Of a stretch of 64,000 bases of DNA, positions 15,590 to 24,248 are shown piece by piece. Under the pieces are notes generated by a model. That model was not told where the DNA came from and did not search any database. It saw nothing but the letters and a program-made list of their open reading frames with translations. Origin of the DNA: WRMS01 sp038562165. GTDB taxonomy: Bacteria; Bacillota; Peptococcia; DRI-13; UBA5745. The position numbers and the translations under genes are program-made. The stretch is from contig JBCFAO010000014.1 in assembly GCA_038562165.1 (NCBI GenBank), forward strand, positions 1 through 64,000, written 5' to 3'. The first letter of the stretch is position 1, and each line of letters opens with the position of its first letter.

Positions 15590-16105
15590 CTACTTGACAT
15601 CCATATAAGCCAGAATCTTCAACAGCTCCTGCTCGGTGAGGGCCCCTTCATGGACGGTAAAGATGATTTCCTCCGTCTCCAAAGATTGAAAGCTGCTCAT
15701 AAGGATGCCCAGATCGCCGGGCAGGGTAATGGGCTTGCCTTCCGCCGTATAAAAGAACTGGCTGGGCATGACCTGAACGGGAAAGCCTTCTTTTGCCTCG
15801 GGATTGGCCGCCAGGTCCACGGAACGGATCAGGATTTTATCACCGTAGAGCTTATTGATTCTTTCAAGGTTAGTTAAAGTGGCCTTAGCTTCCCGGCTGT
15901 CATCGCCGAAGTTGAGGATCACAGGCAAGCCTTGGGACAACAACTCTTCCAGATTTACCCCGGTGATGAGCAGAGTATCGGTCTCCCCGGCCTCAGAAGG
16001 GTCTGAGCCGCCTTGAGAGCCGCCGCAGCCGGCGGCGAATAGAGCGATGCCGCAAAGAAGCAGCAGGGAAGCAATGATTTTGGTCAAAGGTCTGGTACGT
16101 GTCAC
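15590..16105 (-). CDS. Thioredoxin-fold lipoprotein lacking the CxxC motif
   Basis: The protein has a lipoprotein signal (LLLLCGIALFAAGC) and a thioredoxin-like domain: VILNFGDDSREAKATL at the active-site position, IRSVDLAANPEAKEGFPVQ and the cis-Pro loop VMPSQFFYTAEGKP. Where relatives carry CxxC this protein has no cysteine (RExK), so it cannot be a dithiol oxidoreductase. It may be a redox-dead partner or binding protein. A GTG start at 16105 has GAGG upstream and places a basic n-region before the hydrophobic core. The frame stays open to an ATG at 16159 without a ribosome-binding site. Confidence 0.75.
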   Translation of the reverse strand: MTRTRPLTKIIASLLLLCGIALFAAGCGGSQGGSDPSEAGETDTLLITGVNLEELLSQGLPVILNFGDDSREAKATLTNLERINKLYGDKILIRSVDLAANPEAKEGFPVQVMPSQFFYTAEGKPITLPGDLGILMSSFQSLETEEIIFTVHEGALTEQELLKILAYMDVK

Positions 16106-16330
16106 GGAAAACATCCTCGCATTTCTATAGTTATCGTATTTATGGCCTAATTCTATCATAAAAATCAGCCGCTGTAATATGAAAATCCTGTGAACCCCCA
16201 GGGCTGTTCATGAAAAGGGCGGCCCTCGCTGCGGCAGGGCCAAAGCGGCAGGCCGGCAGGAAACAAATTAGCGGTGCGGTCTTACAGCCCATGTCGCTGG
16301 AACAGTGCTGGTGGCCGGGGGCTGACTGGC

Positions 16331-16380
16331 GTTGACTGCCGTTGACTGCCGCCGACCACCGTTGACTGCCGCCGAATCGG
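16331..16380. repeat. Tandem GTTGACTGCC repeat
   Basis: GTTGACTGCC occurs at 16331, 16341 and 16361. The last two are part of a 20-bp unit (16341-16360, 16361-16380) ending GCCGACCACC or GCCGAATCGG. Confidence 0.8.
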
Positions 16381-16392
16381 CCCTTCTGTGTT

Positions 16393-16523
16393 CAAAAAAC
16401 GAGGTAATGCAGCAATATTGGGGCTATATATGCAGGTTTCTGAGTGGATATGCGTATATGCAGAATGGTTATACCAAGTCTTGTATAAACCGTCCTTCAT
16501 TTAATGCACTACCTCGTTTTTTG
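16393..16523. repeat. 131-bp element with 19-bp terminal inverted repeats
   Basis: CAAAAAACGAGGTAATGCA (16393-16411) is mirrored by TGCACTACCTCGTTTTTTG (16505-16523) with one mismatch. The interior is AT-rich and carries a further hairpin, GGTTATAC with GTATAAACC, and two near-copies of ATATGCAG. It looks like a small MITE-like unit or a structured RNA. No clear target-site duplication was found. Confidence 0.6.
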
Positions 16524-16623
16524 TGCAGTTAGCCCCTGCTTTCGAGCGCCGGGGCAGCACCCGGGCAGCACCCAGGCAGCGATCGGGCAGCGCCACGAGT
16601 CCTGCTCTTTACGGCAAAGGCCG

Positions 16624-16652
16624 TCATAATTACTACCCCTCAAGCATAGGCT
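16624..16652 (+). promoter_or_regulatory. Sigma-E/sigma-K-like promoter for the CotS-like gene
   Basis: TCATAAT (16624-16630), 14 bp, CATAGGCT (16645-16652). Spacing is identical to the yabP promoter and the -10 keeps CATA and the final CT, so mother-cell expression is likely. Confidence 0.5.
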
Positions 16653-16668
16653 GTAACGAGGTGAGGGT

Positions 16669-17658
16669 ATGGTTGAGGGAAGTCGGGGTTTGGAGCCTTC
16701 CGAAGGGATTCGGAGGGCTTTTTTACCGGAGCGGGGCAGGTGGTTAACCTGGGGACACAACTGGCGGTCCTCAGGGGGCGACCTGGTATTGCTGGCTGTG
16801 CCGGGTCAGGAGATTGTGGGGCAGGAGCTGTTGCGCTGGTGGCAGGAAAGCATTGAGCAGGGCTGCGATATGCTGCCGGCGCCGGTTAAGGAACCGGTCT
16901 TTCAAAACGGCGTCTGCTGGCTGGCTTTTTCTGCGCCGGCCAAAGGCAAAAGCGTAGCCGCCGGACGCCTGACGAAAAAGCAAAGGCTGTGTTTGGCAGC
17001 GGAACTGGGCCGCCTCCACCGCCGGGCGGCCGGCTGGCCGGCTTATTTGCCTGAGGGGGCGGTGGAATACTGGTGCCGGACGCTGCAGGAGCGGTTAGGC
17101 GAGCTGCTGCTTTACCGGGGCATTGTCCGCCGCCGGGGCTGCCGCACAGATATCGAAGGACTGTTCATGGAAAACTTTGAGCAGTGTTATCAGCGGGGAC
17201 AGGAAGCTGTAAATCATTTTCTCTATATTGACCGGCAGCAGTTGGAGGAGGCAGGCAAAGGCTGGGCTTTCTGGGGGATTTCCGGCAAGGAAATTCTCTG
17301 GCAGGAGGATAAACCATATTTTTATGGCATCTGGCCTTATTGCGGTTTGGAGATGATGGACCTTAGCTTGCTGCTGAAGACGCTCTTTGCCCTAAAAGGA
17401 GAAAGAGGCGGGGAGTTGCCGGGTTTGATCCAGGCCTATTGCCGGGAGCGGGGACCGCTGACGGCGGTGGACGAAAGCTCTTTACAGGCCCAGTGGCTAT
17501 TCCCGGAAGGCTATTGGTATTATGCCAGGCAGTATTTTTTGCGGCAGGAGCTGCCTGACCAGACCACGATGAAGCAGGAATTTCATTATTGGGAAGCCAG
17601 CCTGTTAAAAGAAAAGCGGTTGTTGGCGCTCTTCGACCGGCAGTGGAAGAAGGGATGA
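16669..17658 (+). CDS. CotS-like spore coat protein kinase homologue (degenerate)
   Basis: The 329-residue protein resembles the CotS/YsxE spore-coat branch of the aminoglycoside-phosphotransferase fold: an N-lobe, LAAELGRLHRRAAGW as the linker helix, and a C-terminal region MMDLSLLLKTLFALKGE. The catalytic HGD-like and metal-binding motifs are not evident, so it may be a pseudokinase. A sigma-E-like promoter and its place before a second putative spore gene and spoIIE support a sporulation role. Its stop overlaps the next start (ATGA). The assignment is by overall resemblance and is moderate. Confidence 0.6.
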   Translation: MVEGSRGLEPSEGIRRAFLPERGRWLTWGHNWRSSGGDLVLLAVPGQEIVGQELLRWWQESIEQGCDMLPAPVKEPVFQNGVCWLAFSAPAKGKSVAAGRLTKKQRLCLAAELGRLHRRAAGWPAYLPEGAVEYWCRTLQERLGELLLYRGIVRRRGCRTDIEGLFMENFEQCYQRGQEAVNHFLYIDRQQLEEAGKGWAFWGISGKEILWQEDKPYFYGIWPYCGLEMMDLSLLLKTLFALKGERGGELPGLIQAYCRERGPLTAVDESSLQAQWLFPEGYWYYARQYFLRQELPDQTTMKQEFHYWEASLLKEKRLLALFDRQWKKG

Positions 17659-18638
17659 TCATGATAATGGCAGAGACTGTTCACCTTAAAACGGCGGGAA
17701 ATTATCAGGATATGGTATGGCGGCGCAGTATGAGCTGTGATGAAACCTGGATTTTGCTGCGGGAAAATGTGGTGTTGCCCAGGGACCACATCAAAGAAGA
17801 AATTGAGTTAACCGCCGTTATGTCGCCGGGCTGCTGGCAGGAAAACGAGGGCTTTTGCCATGGCAGCTTGCAAGTACAGATATTCTGGCAGGAAGAAAAT
17901 CGTAAAACGCCATTGCAAGGTGATGAGGATGGGGAGGAAAGCTGGCTGCGGCGGAGCTTCTTTTTGGAGCCTCATGACGGAGGCCGGCCGGCTTTGGCCA
18001 GAACCTCCTCGCTTTTTGGCATCAGCCGGTTTCAGGGATACTTATGGCAAGGGGGCAGAGAGACAGAGAAAAACCATTGGCAGGGCGTAACGGAAGTCAC
18101 AATGGAATGGCAGGCCAGTTGCCGGCCGGGTATGGAGCCGGAGCACAGCGAGCTGGTTTGTCTCCATGGCGTAAGAACCGGACTGCGGACGGTGCTTTTG
18201 GAGGCGCTGATCCGGGTGCCGGTGCAGATGGACGCAGGCAAGGAGTCTCTGGGGAGTTATTGGCAGGGGCAAGAAGAAATCATGCTGGAGCTGGAAGACG
18301 ATGCGGTTAATGAGGTTTTAGGCATCGGGTTCATTGATCACCCCATGGAAACAGGCTATGACCGTGATGTTCATTGCCTGCAGCTACGCTGGATTTCCCG
18401 GCTGACCTTGTTTTATCTTAGGGCGCCCAGTGGCGGCGGCCGTATCGGCATGGCCTCTTTTTATTGCGATAGAGGGACGTCTTTATCGGAGATCCGCCAG
18501 CTTTCTTTGGATCAGGCCGTAAAGCTGACCTTTTTACCGGCCCGGCGGGATATTGAGGTGCGGGTGCTGCGGCCCGACCGGCTATTATGTCGTTATGGTA
18601 TGTATGTGCAATTTTTAGCGGAGGAACTGTCGGAATAG
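17655..18638 (+). CDS. Probable spore-associated protein (DUF3794/SPOCS-like)
   Basis: The 327-residue, beta-rich protein has repeated segments of the type ENVVLPRDHIKEEIELTA and EALIRVPVQMDAGKE, which resemble the SPOCS (DUF3794) domains found in spore envelope proteins such as SafA partners. There is no signal peptide or membrane segment. It starts at an ATG overlapping the stop of the CotS-like gene, with AAGAAGGG upstream, so the two are translationally coupled and likely mother-cell expressed. The similarity is modest and the function is inferred from context. Confidence 0.5.
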   Translation: MIMIMAETVHLKTAGNYQDMVWRRSMSCDETWILLRENVVLPRDHIKEEIELTAVMSPGCWQENEGFCHGSLQVQIFWQEENRKTPLQGDEDGEESWLRRSFFLEPHDGGRPALARTSSLFGISRFQGYLWQGGRETEKNHWQGVTEVTMEWQASCRPGMEPEHSELVCLHGVRTGLRTVLLEALIRVPVQMDAGKESLGSYWQGQEEIMLELEDDAVNEVLGIGFIDHPMETGYDRDVHCLQLRWISRLTLFYLRAPSGGGRIGMASFYCDRGTSLSEIRQLSLDQAVKLTFLPARRDIEVRVLRPDRLLCRYGMYVQFLAEELSE

Positions 18639-18728
18639 ACGGAGAAATGAAGGAATATTTTAAAGAACTAAGACATAAAACGGCAAAAATTTCCAGTTAA
18701 AAAAGGTATAATTAGCATGAACGTATTT

Positions 18729-18747
18729 ATGGGCTCGCAAAGCCCAT
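18729..18747 (+). other. Hairpin in the spoIIE leader
   Basis: ATGGGCT and AGCCCAT form a 7-bp stem with loop CGCAA, 25 bases before the spoIIE ATG. A TATAAT lies at 18707-18712 without a good -35. The hairpin could be a weak terminator of the upstream genes or a leader structure. Confidence 0.4.
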
Positions 18748-18772
18748 ATTCTATTCCACAGAAAAAAGAGGA

Positions 18773-21127
18773 ATGCTCATGCTGAAAAACCTGACATTAC
18801 CGGGAAAAGATGCAGACCTGCGGCAACGCTGGCAAAAGGTCGCCAGTCTTTGGCCCTGGGCTCTGTCTTTCGTATGCGGGCTGCTTTTTTCCCGGGGCGT
18901 ATTACTGAAAGAGCTTTATCCTTTTGGAACCGGTTTTGCCGCCGGTGTCTGCCTGGCCTGGCCCGTCTGGGGCTTGGGGGCAGCCATTGGCGCTGCGGCG
19001 GGTTTTTTTACATTTATGGATTGGCAGCAAGCGGCGGTTTATAGTTTGCCTCCTTTGTGCGCTTACCTGTTTCTCTGCCGGATGGGGGGCTACCAGGACA
19101 AGCCCTTTTTGGCTGCGGCCTTTGCCGCCGCCTTCCATTGCCTGATCCGGGGGGCAGTGCTATTAATGGGACAAGCCACCATCTATCAAACGGTGGCTCT
19201 GCTATTGGAAAGCATCTTCATCTTTGTGCTGGCCGTGGCCCTATGGTACAGCGCCCAAGGCTTCAGCCAATGGCGCAACCACCGCCAGCTCGGTTACGAA
19301 AGCCGCTGCGGTTCCATACTGCTGATTCTGGGCCTGCTTCTGGGCGTGGAGGGCATGAGCTTTTGCGGTCTCGGCATTCAGAGCATGCTCTGCCGTTATA
19401 TCCTGATGTGGGCTGCTTATTTGGGCGGCCCCGGCGCCGGCGCTGCCGCCGGTGTGGCTATGGGGCTTTTGCCGGTATTTCAGGGGGACTTGCCCTTGGG
19501 GTCCGTCACTTTCTACGCGGCGGCAGGCCTGCTTAGCGGCTGCTTCCGCCTCTTCCGCCGGGTTGGCGTGGTTGTAGGATTCTTCCTGGGCAATATGATG
19601 CTGGCCTTTTACTTTTCCGAGCCGGCGGTATTGCTGCAAAGCCTGATGGAAACCTCAATGGCCGCCGCCTTCTTTCTTCTGTTGCCCATTGGTCCCCTGC
19701 TGCAAAGGGAGGAGGAGAAAATCTCCCTGACCTTCGACAGTGATGGTGCGGAAGTGGTCAATCAGGAAAGGCTGGCCAGCCTGGGCGAGGCCTTTATGGA
19801 AATTCAGGAGCTGATGGAAGATACGGAAGAGGAGAAAGGACCGGAGCCCGAGGGGGATCAGCTCGTTGAAAGCGTCTGCAAGAGGGTCTGCGAAGGCTGC
19901 AATGTCTGGCCCGTTTGCTGGCGGGAAAATAAGATGAAGACAGGCATCACTATTTTGAATTGCGGCCGCCGTTATCATAAGCAGGGCATGGTCAACGAAA
20001 AGGACCTGGATCCTGAATTGCTGCGCCGCTGTCCCAGGAGCCGGGAATTGGCGGGGACTATCGGCTGTGAAGTCGAGCGGTTCATGATGATGAGCTATTA
20101 TGAACGGCGGCTTTCCGGCAGCCGCAATATGGTGGCCCAGCAGTTGTCGGGATTGGGGCAGCTCCTCCATGAGATGGCCGAGGAAGTAGGCGAGGATAGC
20201 CAGATTTGCCAGGAAAGCCGGGAAGTCCTGGAAGAGGAACTGAAAGCCCACGGCCTGCCGGTACAAAGAGTCATCATTGACAACCGTCAGGACCGCAGCC
20301 AGATTAAAATTGTTCAGGAGCCCTGCAAAGACCGGCAGCGCTGCCGGGAGCAGTTATTGCCTTTGGCTGACAAGAGCCTGGGCCTGCCTCATGAGATTAA
20401 AGAATTAAGCTGCCCCGTTTTGGGAGGCAACACCTGTATTTGTGCCATTGCGCCCAAGGCGGTGCTGGATGTGGAGGTGGGCAAGGCCCAGTGTCCCAAA
20501 AAAGGCCAGACCGTATCCGGTGATGCCGCCGTCAGCCTGCAGTTGCCGGGCCGGGAGTTGGCCCTGGTAGTCAGCGACGGTATGGGCAGCGGTCCCAAAG
20601 CCCATAGTGAAAGCGATTTAGCTCTGCGGCTGCTGGAGCGGTTTTTGCGCACCGGCTTGTCGGCTAAAATGGCGGTAAAGACCGTCAATACGGCTATGGT
20701 TTTACGCAATAACCAGGATAGCTTTGCCACCTTAGACTTGGTAATCATTAACCAGGTCAGCGGCCGGGCGGAATTCATCAAAGCCGGCGGCGCTCCTTCC
20801 CTGATCTGGACGAAGGGGGATTTCCAAGTGATTACTGCCGGTGTGCCGCCGGCGGGAATACTAGATCAACTGGAACCCCAAAGCTTCGTCAAGGTGCTCT
20901 ATCCCCAGGATGTGGTGGTTACCATGAGCGACGGCGCCTGGGAAGCTCTGGAGGGCTTGGAGGGCCGGGGCAACTGGCTGGAGGAATTGATGCGGCAGCT
21001 AGCTATGGAGGAACCGGACAAAATTGCCGAGTACCTGCTTTATCTGGCCAAAAACGGCAAGGAAGAAGGGGGCCGGGACGATATGTGCGTGCAGGTGGCC
21101 CGGGTGGGCAAAAGGAACATAGCATAG
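18773..21127 (+). CDS. spoIIE: Stage II sporulation protein E, serine phosphatase
   Basis: This 784-residue protein has an N-terminal region of about ten membrane spans (residues ~25-310), a central cytoplasmic regulatory segment with a Cys-rich stretch (KRVCEGCNVWPVCWRE, like other clostridial SpoIIE), and a C-terminal PP2C phosphatase domain (about 560-780) with VVSDGMGSG, GGAPSLIW, VTMSDGAWE and RDDMCV. It dephosphorylates SpoIIAA-P to release sigma-F in the forespore and takes part in polar septation through FtsZ. Metal-binding aspartates in SDGMG and DGAWE are intact. The neighbouring yab cluster is the conserved context. Confidence 0.96.
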   Translation: MLMLKNLTLPGKDADLRQRWQKVASLWPWALSFVCGLLFSRGVLLKELYPFGTGFAAGVCLAWPVWGLGAAIGAAAGFFTFMDWQQAAVYSLPPLCAYLFLCRMGGYQDKPFLAAAFAAAFHCLIRGAVLLMGQATIYQTVALLLESIFIFVLAVALWYSAQGFSQWRNHRQLGYESRCGSILLILGLLLGVEGMSFCGLGIQSMLCRYILMWAAYLGGPGAGAAAGVAMGLLPVFQGDLPLGSVTFYAAAGLLSGCFRLFRRVGVVVGFFLGNMMLAFYFSEPAVLLQSLMETSMAAAFFLLLPIGPLLQREEEKISLTFDSDGAEVVNQERLASLGEAFMEIQELMEDTEEEKGPEPEGDQLVESVCKRVCEGCNVWPVCWRENKMKTGITILNCGRRYHKQGMVNEKDLDPELLRRCPRSRELAGTIGCEVERFMMMSYYERRLSGSRNMVAQQLSGLGQLLHEMAEEVGEDSQICQESREVLEEELKAHGLPVQRVIIDNRQDRSQIKIVQEPCKDRQRCREQLLPLADKSLGLPHEIKELSCPVLGGNTCICAIAPKAVLDVEVGKAQCPKKGQTVSGDAAVSLQLPGRELALVVSDGMGSGPKAHSESDLALRLLERFLRTGLSAKMAVKTVNTAMVLRNNQDSFATLDLVIINQVSGRAEFIKAGGAPSLIWTKGDFQVITAGVPPAGILDQLEPQSFVKVLYPQDVVVTMSDGAWEALEGLEGRGNWLEELMRQLAMEEPDKIAEYLLYLAKNGKEEGGRDDMCVQVARVGKRNIA

Positions 21128-21211
21128 GGATGTTCCCAGGAAACGTAGTCATAGGGATGTTTCTTAGGAATATTGCTGAGGAATACCACTTGGGAATATT
21201 GCTTGGATAAA

Positions 21212-21246
21212 AAAGGAGCTCGCCGTTCAAACCGGCAGGCTCCTTT
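21212..21246. terminator. Bidirectional terminator between spoIIE and panE
   Basis: AAAGGAGC...GCCG pairs with CGGC...GCTCCTTT around the loop TTCAAAC. The minus strand continues with TTTTTT, the better U tract, so it mainly ends the convergent ketopantoate reductase transcript. Confidence 0.85.
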
Positions 21247-21260
21247 AATCTGTTGGGTAT

Positions 21261-21290
21261 TGTGTATGATTGTGTATGATTGCGTATCAT
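21261..21290. repeat. 10-bp tandem repeat TGTGTATGAT
   Basis: Two exact copies and one copy with two changes lie at the 3' end of panE and reach into its stop codon. Upstream, ATAGGGATGTT occurs twice near 21124 and 21149. Confidence 0.7.
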
Positions 21291-22210
21291 TGTGCAATGA
21301 CGAAGCGTTCATAGGCCGCCTGGTGATAAGGCGTGGCCACACCGGTTTGCTTGCCAAGCTCAACCATTCGGCCGATAATATGATCAAGCTCGGTGTCCTT
21401 AGCTGCTTTGCCGCTGCTGAGATCCCGGTAAAGGGAGGTCATGGTATCCGGCGGCACCTTGGCAAACTGCCCCACACAGTAGTCGGGCAGGTCTTCGGGC
21501 AAAGTGACCCCTTTGGCGGCAGCTACCGCTGTCATTGCACCGGCAATCGCCCGCAGTACCGCTTCATGGTTGGGATCATCCTTGACTTTGCCGGCTGGCC
21601 CGTCATAGTAGCAATACAAGGCGCTGCTGCTGCCCATCAAAACGTACTTGATCCAGCTATCCTTCAGAATATTGGCCGACAGGGTGGTTGGAATGCCGGC
21701 ATTATTGAGGGTGGCAGCAATCCCTTCAAGAAGGGCAGTTCTGCTGCCGTCTTTCATGTCAAAGATAATACTGCAGAGCCCTGCATTCTGGACGATATGG
21801 CCGGGCTTCTCCAGATGGCTGAACACCCGGATGGTACCGTCGGCAATAAGACAGGGAGGCAGCAGGGGCTTCATCATTTCCGAGACCATGACCCCATTGA
21901 GCAAGGGAATAACCACTGTGCCGGGTTCTATCATGGGGCCTATGGCAATACAGGCTTCTTTAAGGTTGTGGCCTTTGCAGGAGAGGAGAATAACGTCCAT
22001 GATCCCCAGATCCTCTGCATTGTCTGAGGCCAGCTTAGGCTGGGCCACAAAATTACCCAGGGAGGCGGATTCCACTCTTAATCCCTGTTGCCGGATGGCC
22101 TTGAGGTTTTCACCCCGGACATAGAAGTAAGTTTCCTTATGGCTTTTTGCCAAAGCACCGCCGACGATGCCGCCAACGCCGCCGATGCCAAATACTGCAA
22201 TTTTCATCAA
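21287..22210 (-). CDS. panE: Ketopantoate reductase family protein (PanE/ApbA)
   Basis: The 307-residue protein has the N-terminal NADP-binding Rossmann motif FGIGGVGGIVGGALA, the LSCKGHNL and PLLNGV segments, and the catalytic-region lysine in ANILKDSWIKYV, all typical of 2-dehydropantoate 2-reductase. This enzyme makes pantoate for pantothenate and coenzyme A. No other panthothenate gene is adjacent, so it could instead reduce a related 2-oxo acid. It is monocistronic and convergent with spoIIE. RBS GGAGGG lies upstream of the ATG. Confidence 0.85.
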   Translation of the reverse strand: MMKIAVFGIGGVGGIVGGALAKSHKETYFYVRGENLKAIRQQGLRVESASLGNFVAQPKLASDNAEDLGIMDVILLSCKGHNLKEACIAIGPMIEPGTVVIPLLNGVMVSEMMKPLLPPCLIADGTIRVFSHLEKPGHIVQNAGLCSIIFDMKDGSRTALLEGIAATLNNAGIPTTLSANILKDSWIKYVLMGSSSALYCYYDGPAGKVKDDPNHEAVLRAIAGAMTAVAAAKGVTLPEDLPDYCVGQFAKVPPDTMTSLYRDLSSGKAAKDTELDHIIGRMVELGKQTGVATPYHQAAYERFVIAQ

Positions 22211-22331
22211 TGTGCCCTCCAGCCTTGTGATGTCTCCATTTTATCATTGGGGCCTGTGCTCTGCAAGGGCAGGCGGGGCGGCTGGAGGTGGAGGGATTTG
22301 CTCAAGCCGGCTTTTTTTATGGCTTTTTTAG

Positions 22332-22360
22332 TTGAAATGATAGTCCGGTCATGGTTTAAT
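22332..22360 (+). promoter_or_regulatory. Sigma-A-like promoter for the LRR/stalk protein
   Basis: TTGAAA (22332-22337), 17 bp, TTTAAT (22355-22360), about 50 bases before the start codon. Confidence 0.5.
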
Positions 22361-22411
22361 AAAATAGTAAACTAATGTAGAAATTTCTAAATAGATAATA
22401 AAGGAGTAGAA

Positions 22412-24211
22412 ATGATGAAGAAGCTTATTGCCGGCTTGCTTGCAGTAATGATGGTCTGTTCAATGGCGGCTGTCTCTCTCTTTGCAGCAACCGGTGTATC
22501 CGATTTTACGGATGAGGACTATGTATATATGCACCCCAATGATTATTACGCCATGCGGGATAAGTCCATCAATTTTAAAGGGGTGGCCTGGGAAGAGGGG
22601 GCTAAGGTTATTTATGGCGAAACCAACGCCTATGGCGGCATTCCGGGGGCAAAAGGCAACGGGGTCTGGTTCGGCTCTCCTAATGTTGATACAAGCGTAA
22701 CCAGTATTAAGTTTCCAACCAGTGTAGTTATTCTGGGATTTCAGTTATTTGAAGGCCGGGACCAGATTACCTCGGTAAACTTTGAAGAACTGGCCAACCT
22801 GAGACACATCGGTACAGGTGCTTTTTCAAGGGTTCAGCTGTCTGCCGTAGATTTAAGCAATACAAAGGTGATCAGCATTGACAATGGAGCTTTCATGACG
22901 GGAACCCGCCCAAGCATTAGGCGCTTCAAAGCTCCGGCAACCCTCAAGCGTATTGGCGCCCATGCCTTCGCCAATCAGACCTGGCTAAACGGGATTGAGC
23001 TGAATGAGGGGTTAGAGATCATTGAAGAGGGGGCTCTGGCAGCTTCCGGCGGCTTCATCATTCCTTCCACAGTAAAGGAAATCGGAAAAAATGCCCTAAA
23101 TCCTGAGCGGACTTATCAAGTATATCGGGGCAGCTACGCTGAGCAATACTGTAAGGATAATAAGCTGAAGTTCTTTTATACAGACGGCACAAGCCCGGGC
23201 GCCCCAGCCGCTCCGGCTCCGGCAGAGCCTGTCACTCCCCCGGCTACTAGCTTCCCCCCGATGAATTATACGAAAACCCTGGGGCCGGTAACCTTTTCAA
23301 ACTATGTGAGCCATCAGGAAGTCACTCCTTTGGATGCCAACGGCCAGAATGTCAATGTGACCTGGGTAAAGATCGGCGATAAGGGTTCGATGAGGGCAGA
23401 CAAAGACAATACGGAGTTCACTTATTGGTGGGGTGGCTCAGGCGGTTGGAATGCTAATAAAAATTCCGAACATAAGAATGATATTACAACTGATAGCGGG
23501 GCGTGGAATGGAGATTGGCGGACTGAAACATTACAGATGTGGAATATCACTCCTTATGCAACCACAAAGTCAAATAATACTTGGAGCAAGGGGCTAACTT
23601 GGCAGTTTAACTATAATGCACAGTATACAAATCAAAATAGTTTTAACATCACCGTGGAGGTGGATGGCCAAAAATATTACTATGCCGTGTCTGTGCGCAA
23701 GGAAGGGCCTGCCGCCATTCCCGTCAGCGAACTGCCAAAAACCGCCACAGCCGTCCCCACCAATTCCAAGGTTTACGTCAACGGCAAGGCGGTAAATTTC
23801 GATGCCTATAACATCAATAGCAATAATTACTTCAAGCTGAGAGATGTGGCCCATGTGGTCAGCGGCAGCGCCAAGCAGTTTAACGTAACCTGGAATACCG
23901 AAACAGGCATTATTAGCCTTGACCCCAATATAAAAAGCACCGTAGGCGCTATTGAGCTGATTTCCAATACCCCTTATGTTTCCGCCGGTGGCGAGCTGGC
24001 TGCCGGTGACGGCAAAACCAAGCCCTGCACATTAAATACCTCCCGCATTATGAAGGATGGCAGGGATATTAAATTGGCCGCCTACACGATTAACGGCAAC
24101 AATTATTTCAAGCTCAGGGATTTAGGCGAAACCTTTAATTTTAACGTAGGCTGGGACAGCGCCAATAATGCCATTACTATTGATACCATGAAAGGCTATA
24201 CAGTTGACTAA
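22412..24211 (+). CDS. Secreted LRR protein with C-terminal stalk (copper amine oxidase N-like) domains
   Basis: The 599-residue protein has a cleavable signal peptide (LIAGLLAVMMVCSMAAVSLF), a BspA-type leucine-rich region (about 85-235, with SIKFPTSVVILGFQLF and RHIGTGAFSRVQLS), a Pro/Ala spacer (about 265-285), a beta-rich middle domain with many Asn and Trp, and a C-terminal stalk region (about 445-595) with two NxNNYFKLRD motifs. Such stalk domains sit at the surface of Clostridia and Paenibacillus proteins. It is followed by a shorter paralogue sharing the C-terminal module. Start ATG follows AAGGAG. Function is unknown, likely cell-surface adhesion. Confidence 0.8.
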   Translation: MMKKLIAGLLAVMMVCSMAAVSLFAATGVSDFTDEDYVYMHPNDYYAMRDKSINFKGVAWEEGAKVIYGETNAYGGIPGAKGNGVWFGSPNVDTSVTSIKFPTSVVILGFQLFEGRDQITSVNFEELANLRHIGTGAFSRVQLSAVDLSNTKVISIDNGAFMTGTRPSIRRFKAPATLKRIGAHAFANQTWLNGIELNEGLEIIEEGALAASGGFIIPSTVKEIGKNALNPERTYQVYRGSYAEQYCKDNKLKFFYTDGTSPGAPAAPAPAEPVTPPATSFPPMNYTKTLGPVTFSNYVSHQEVTPLDANGQNVNVTWVKIGDKGSMRADKDNTEFTYWWGGSGGWNANKNSEHKNDITTDSGAWNGDWRTETLQMWNITPYATTKSNNTWSKGLTWQFNYNAQYTNQNSFNITVEVDGQKYYYAVSVRKEGPAAIPVSELPKTATAVPTNSKVYVNGKAVNFDAYNINSNNYFKLRDVAHVVSGSAKQFNVTWNTETGIISLDPNIKSTVGAIELISNTPYVSAGGELAAGDGKTKPCTLNTSRIMKDGRDIKLAAYTINGNNYFKLRDLGETFNFNVGWDSANNAITIDTMKGYTVD

Positions 24212-24248
24212 AATCAACGCACAAATAAATTCAAAGGAGAATTTAAGA

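Larger units (their letters stand above)
16160..16668. other. 500-bp gene-free region with repeats and a large inverted repeat
   Basis: No convincing coding sequence lies here. It holds tandem GTTGACTGCC units (16331-16380), a 131-bp element with near-perfect 19-bp inverted ends (16393-16523), a GC-rich stretch with CCGGGCAGCACC-like repetition (about 16549-16590), and a sporulation-type promoter just before the next gene. Confidence 0.6.

Noticed and set aside
18647..18700. Possible 17-codon frame between the DUF3794-like gene and spoIIE
   Set aside because: The GGAG is only two to three bases from the ATG, and there is no conserved feature in the peptide.
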